64,000 nucleotides of DNA from Nerophis ophidion (taxonomy: Eukaryota; Chordata; Actinopteri; Syngnathiformes; Syngnathidae): positions 76,416,353-76,480,352 of the forward strand of contig NC_084617.1 of assembly GCF_033978795.1 (NCBI RefSeq). Reading direction: 5' to 3'. Shown here one piece after another: positions 60,181 through 64,000 of the stretch. The notes under the pieces were generated by a model that was given only the letters and a program-made list of their open reading frames with translations, was not told the origin of the DNA and ran no database searches. A program made the position numbers and the translations under genes. The first letter of the stretch is position 1. The number at the start of each line of letters is the position of its first letter.

Positions 60181-60718
60181 ACTTTGAGTTCCTCCCGGAT
60201 GGCAGAGCTTCTCACCCTATCTCTAAGGGAGAGACCCAAACTCATTTGGGCCGCTTGTACCCGTGATCTTATCCTTTCGGTCATGACCCAAAGCTCATGA
60301 CCATAGGTGAGGAAGGGAACGTAGATCGACCGGTAAATTGAGAGCTTTGCCTTCCGGCTCAGCTCCTTCTTCACCACAACGGATCGGTACAACGTCCGCA
60401 TTACTGAAGACAAAGTAAAGCTGCTGCTCCTCCACATGGAGAGGAGCCAGATGAGGTGGTTCGGGCATCTGGTCAGGATGCCACCCGAACGCCTCCCTAG
60501 GGAGGTGTTTAGGGCACGTCCAGCTGGTAGGAGGCCACGGGGAAGACCCAGGACACGTTGGGAAGACTATGTCTCCCGGCTGGCCTGGGAACGCCTCGGG
60601 ATCCCCGGGAGGAGCTAGACGAAGTGGCTAGGGAAAGGGAAGCTTGGGTTTCCCTGCTTAGGTTGTTGCCCCCGCGACCCGACCTCGGATAAGCGGAAGA
60701 AGATGGATGGATGGATGG
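60181..60718 (+). mobile_element. LINE insertion with 5' inversion
   Basis: 60181-60410 is the reverse of the coding region ending REELKV; 60411-60718 is direct and begins at the same point (aaagtaaagctgctgc), ending in (GGAT)n. Flanked by AGTTT at 60176-60180 and 60719-60723. Confidence 0.88.
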
Positions 60719-60844
60719 AGTTTGAACATCAAATATGTTGTCTTTGTAGCATATTCAACTGAATATGGGTTGAAAAGGATTTGCAAATCATTGTATTCTG
60801 TTTATATTTACATCTAACACAATTTCCCAACTCGTTTGTAATTG

Positions 60845-61500
60845 AAACATAACATTTCCTTCATTCCTGCGATACTTTCGACTCGATGAGCGTAAAAAGA
60901 GCAAGAGTGGAAATGTAACGAGACAGGCAGTGCCGGACCAGAGCGGCAAACATATTCTCATATTGGAGCGTCTCCTCCAAGGACAAAAGCCCAGCAGCCG
61001 CTGAAGAGATCGGAGATGGGATAATGACGACTAATTCTTCATTCACTTGGGCTGGGATGGTGTGGTTTGTCTCCTCTCCTGCAACACGCCACCAAGACGC
61101 CGTGACTCACTTCCACTTGGGATGCAGCTGAATGAAGGCAGACATTAGCAGCCCAGCAAGATGCCACTTTTTGTCCCTGCCACCCATTCAAATATGTCAG
61201 TCACACCAGGAAAAAGGCTTCTTTATGCTTGTCCAAACGTTGATGAATTACCGCTCTTACTGTATATTTATGAAAAATGGCTTTTCTTGCAGCTAAAGTC
61301 TTTCACACATGAACAGGAAAAGCACAGTGTTTACTTCTCAGTGGAGTCTTAATGCAGCACATTCCGGAAACTTGGGAAGTTGGACATTTTAGAGCACAAT
61401 GGAGTGCCGCTCTTCTTGTCTGACCAACTCTGGGTATATAAATGGAGACTTCACCCAAGATAGTAAAGTGAATTAATTAAGTGACATCAGTGACGTGTGG
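60845..61500. other. unassigned, apparently single-copy
   Basis: Balanced composition, no repeat match elsewhere in the window and no exon signature. Confidence 0.3.
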
Positions 61501-61556
61501 AGAAGTAAACACCAGGTGAGGCATACATACTTTTTCTTCTTCTTTCTTTTTTACTT

Positions 61557-61680
61557 ACAAACCCCGTTTCCATATGAGTTGGGAAATTGTTTGCAAATCC
61601 TTTTCAACCCATATTCTGTTGAATCTCGAAGTGCAATTGCAAGAAATTTAAGGATTGAGGTAGAAATTATTCCCTTTGGG
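61557..61680 (+). mobile_element. Tc1-family end joined to an inner piece (deletion derivative)
   Basis: The terminal sequence (ccccgtttccatatgagttg) is followed directly by inner segments (cttttcaacccatattctgt, gcaagaaatttaaggatt). Confidence 0.7.
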
Positions 61681-61683
61681 CTC

Positions 61684-62400
61684 ATGGTGCCTATCTCAGC
61701 TACAATCGGGCGGAAGCTGGCGTACACCCTGGACAAGTCGCCACCTCATCACAGGGCCAACACAGACAGACAGACAACATTCACACACTAGGGACCATTT
61801 AGTGTTGCCAATCAACCTATCCCCAGGTGCATGTCTTTGGAGGTGGGAGGGGCCTATCCCCAGGTGCATGTCTTTGGAGGTGGGAGGGGCCTATCCCCAG
61901 GTGCATGTCTTTGGAGGTGGGAAGAGCCTATCCCCAGGTGTATGTCTTTGGAAGTTTGGCGGAGCCTATCCCCAGGTGCATGTCTTTGGAGGTGGGAGGG
62001 GCCTATCCCCAGGTGCATGTCTTTGGAGATGGGAGGAGCATATCCGCAGGTGCATGTCTTTGGAGGTGGGAGGAGCCTATCCCCAGGTGTATGTCTTTGG
62101 ATTTGGGAGGAGCCTATCCCCAGGTGCATGTCTTTGGAGGTGGCAGGAGCCTATCCCCTGGTACATGTCTTTGGAGGTGGGAGGAGCCTATTCCCAGGTG
62201 CATGTCTTTGGAGGTGGGAGGGGCCTATCCCCAGGTGCATGTCTTTGGAGGTGGGAGGAAGCTGGAGTACTCGGAGGGAACCCACACAGTCACGAGGAGA
62301 ACAAGCAAACTCCACACAGAAAGATCCCGAGCCCGGGATTGAACCCAGGACTAGTCATGACCTTCGTATTGTGAGGCAGACGCACTAACTATTGTGCCGC
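61684..62400 (-). mobile_element. LINE 3' region, (GGAT)n-tail family, with 12x37-bp expansion
   Basis: Same 3' region as 6.5 and 11.4 kb (cagctacaatcgggcggaag through gattgaacccaggact), with a 37-bp minisatellite in the middle. The (ATCC)n end is missing. Confidence 0.88.
61816..62259. repeat. 37-bp minisatellite, 12 copies
   Basis: Unit cctatccccaggtgcatgtc plus tttggaggtgggagggg. Copies diverge by a few bases, so the array is not brand new. Same unit as 6669-6779 (three copies) and 11634-11670 (one copy). Confidence 0.96.
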
Positions 62401-62404
62401 AGCT

Positions 62405-63205
62405 GCTGTGGCTCTGGCTTATGGGTCCCTCACCTGGCCACCTGAGATAGTTTTGTATCACATGGTTCCTCCGTGCTCAGTCAAGTACGTTTTTTACATT
62501 AGTTTCATTACGTGTGCACGTGTGTGGTAGAGAGAGACGGGTAAAGGGGGTTTGACTGTTTCAACTTGCAATTATTCTATGAAAACGTGTGTTACAGTAC
62601 TGTTTTCTTTGTTCTGATCAGTGGCGGGCTGTGCGTTTCTCACCTAGGCCTTCAGTGACGTCCTGTGTCCAATGATTACCTCTCAAAATACCATCATTGA
62701 TGTCACCACATGACCCGTTCGAGCTTCCAGGGTTGGCCGACGTCATCTCACAAGACGTGGTTTCTCTTTAAATATCCTTCTTGAAAGTGGCCTTACAAAT
62801 GTATGTGTTGTCTTGTCCACTCATAAAAGATGCAGACGAGGCATGTTGGCTGACTTCTTAAAGTTTACTACACAACGTGCTCATCAAAAACATCCGGCAT
62901 GGCTAAACGAGGCTACTGCGCATGCTCTTCACTACTGTGGCATGCTGGGTAATGGTGTTCTTATGTTTCCTAGCTCATCATCTGCCTTAAGCCAGCTAGA
63001 AGGCCTTACTGACAACAGCTCGTGATCTGGTTGGCTATCGCAATTATCTATCAGCTGTATGTGCCCGTTCACTTACAGTGCACGGACGCCCGCATTGTTG
63101 AGTCTGAAGGCCCGGGGCAGATTTGGTACAGCATGGCAACATAAGATAGCTGAATTCTGATTGGATAAAAACTAAAACTGAAAACAACAATACTGGAAGG
63201 AGCAT
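62405..63205. other. unassigned
   Basis: No recognised repeat or gene; short frames only. Confidence 0.4.
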
Positions 63206-63211
63206 AACATT

Positions 63212-63608
63212 GTCATGATCTGTGGTCTGGATCATGTTTTTTATATTCCGTCTAAGACTGCTTCGGTTCCTGTTTTTTGTGCACCCTTGTTTGTTTTAGT
63301 TACCATGGTTACTTATTACTTCCACCTGCCTCTGATTAGTGTTCGCTCGCTCACCTGCTGCCTGAGCACTAATCAGCGGCATTATTTAAACCTGCCTTGC
63401 CCTCAAGTCAGGGCTGGAGTATTGTTTGTTGTTTTTTGCTGCCTTTTTTTGGATGCTGTGAGTTATTCCTTGTATCCCGACTCCTGTCCCTGTTTCCTGG
63501 TTTCTGGTTTGTGTTTTTCTTGCCTTTTTTTGAACATTAAAACCATGTTTTCATGTACCAAGCCTGTCATCTCTGCATCTTGGTGTTCGTCACTACCACT
63601 CCGTGACA
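63212..63608 (+). mobile_element. solo-LTR-like element
   Basis: Ends TGTCATGATC and CGTGACA; flanks AACAT and AATAT fit a 5-bp duplication with one change. TATA-like tatttaaacctgcc at about 63385, ATTAAA at 63537, then tctgcatcttggtg. 397 bp. Confidence 0.75.
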
Positions 63609-63813
63609 AATATGACATGAAGAGAATGTGGATACTTTTTGATATTTAGGGAAAGTACATAAAAAGATACTTTTATCTTTAATTATAATCTTGATTTGTG
63701 GTTATGTTAGGCCAGCAGAGAAGTTCTTGCTGGCCCTGACGGCACACCACCGTTTTTTATACGTATGAAAAGTGCTATACAAATAGTTTGATGGATTGAT
63801 TGATACTGTAGAG

Positions 63814-64000
63814 CAGGGGTAGGGAACCTATGGCTCTAGAGCCAGATGTGGCTCTTTTGATGACTGCATCTGGCTCTCAGATAAATCGGAGCTGACATTG
63901 CTTAACAGGATAAGTAATGAATAATTCCACTTGTAATCATAGTGTTAAAAATAACATTCGAAATATAAAACATTCTCATGCTTTTTTATGTTCAAGAAAT
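63814..64000. mobile_element. hAT, CAGGGGT family, cut by window end
   Basis: Starts caggggtagggaacctatgg and follows 34306-34440 closely, but runs off the window. Confidence 0.75.

Larger units (their letters stand above)
58190..60840 (+). mobile_element. Tc1-like transposon, rearranged, with two nested insertions
   Basis: Pieces 58190-58346 (+), 58347-58630 (inverted), 58631-58907 (+), 60064-60180 (+) and 60719-60840 (+). The frame at 58636-58900 keeps CLFQQNNAKPRVTTAW and SPDLSPMENVWRIMKRK; the second catalytic Asp is Asn. The end of the element (tttcccaactcgtttgtaat) is near 60840. Confidence 0.9.

Overview
The window looks like nuclear DNA of a teleost fish. It holds one split vertebrate-type gene, long introns, CA/GT and TA microsatellites, and a dense mix of fish-type transposons: L2-like LINEs with (ATTG)n tails, LINEs with (GGAT)n tails, tRNA-derived SINEs, Tc1, hAT, pogo and Kolobok-like DNA elements, and solo LTRs. 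Several repeats resemble ones I associate with pipefish genomes, but that is memory and weak evidence.

The only host protein gene I can support is atad1a (Msp1/Thorase), the AAA+ ATPase that extracts mislocalised tail-anchored proteins from the mitochondrial outer membrane. Nine coding exons between 9003 and 21922 (+) join in frame with GT..AG borders and give a 380-residue protein. A likely promoter and non-coding first exon lie near 4508-4649, next to a consensus CTCF motif. The introns are filled with transposon remnants.

Layout: 1-4.4 kb holds a Tc1 remnant, a 35-bp minisatellite, an 81-bp-arm hairpin and microsatellites. 4.5-22 kb is atad1a with its transposon-loaded introns. 22-35 kb is gene-free and includes two LINEs nested head-on, the inner one carrying a 28S rRNA fragment. 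35.3-36.4 kb is a 20-bp minisatellite. 37-44.5 kb holds L2 tails, SINEs and a 3.2-kb LTR element whose interior is a 666-bp tandem array. 44.8-47.4 kb is a 605-bp tandem array interrupted by a solo LTR. 47.8-52.3 kb is L2-like LINE sequence with one long reverse-transcriptase frame. 52.8-57.3 kb holds a pogo-like element and nested LTR/hAT insertions. 58-61 kb is a Tc1 copy hit by a Kolobok-like element and by a 5'-inverted LINE. The end of the window holds a LINE-tail minisatellite, a solo LTR and a truncated hAT element.

I found no new enzymatic or defence system. What stands out is structural: minisatellites born repeatedly inside LINE 3' ends, an LTR element with repeated promoter-like modules, a LINE/28S rRNA chimera, and several insertions whose exact target-site duplications or empty sites can be read inside the window, giving a relative order of events.
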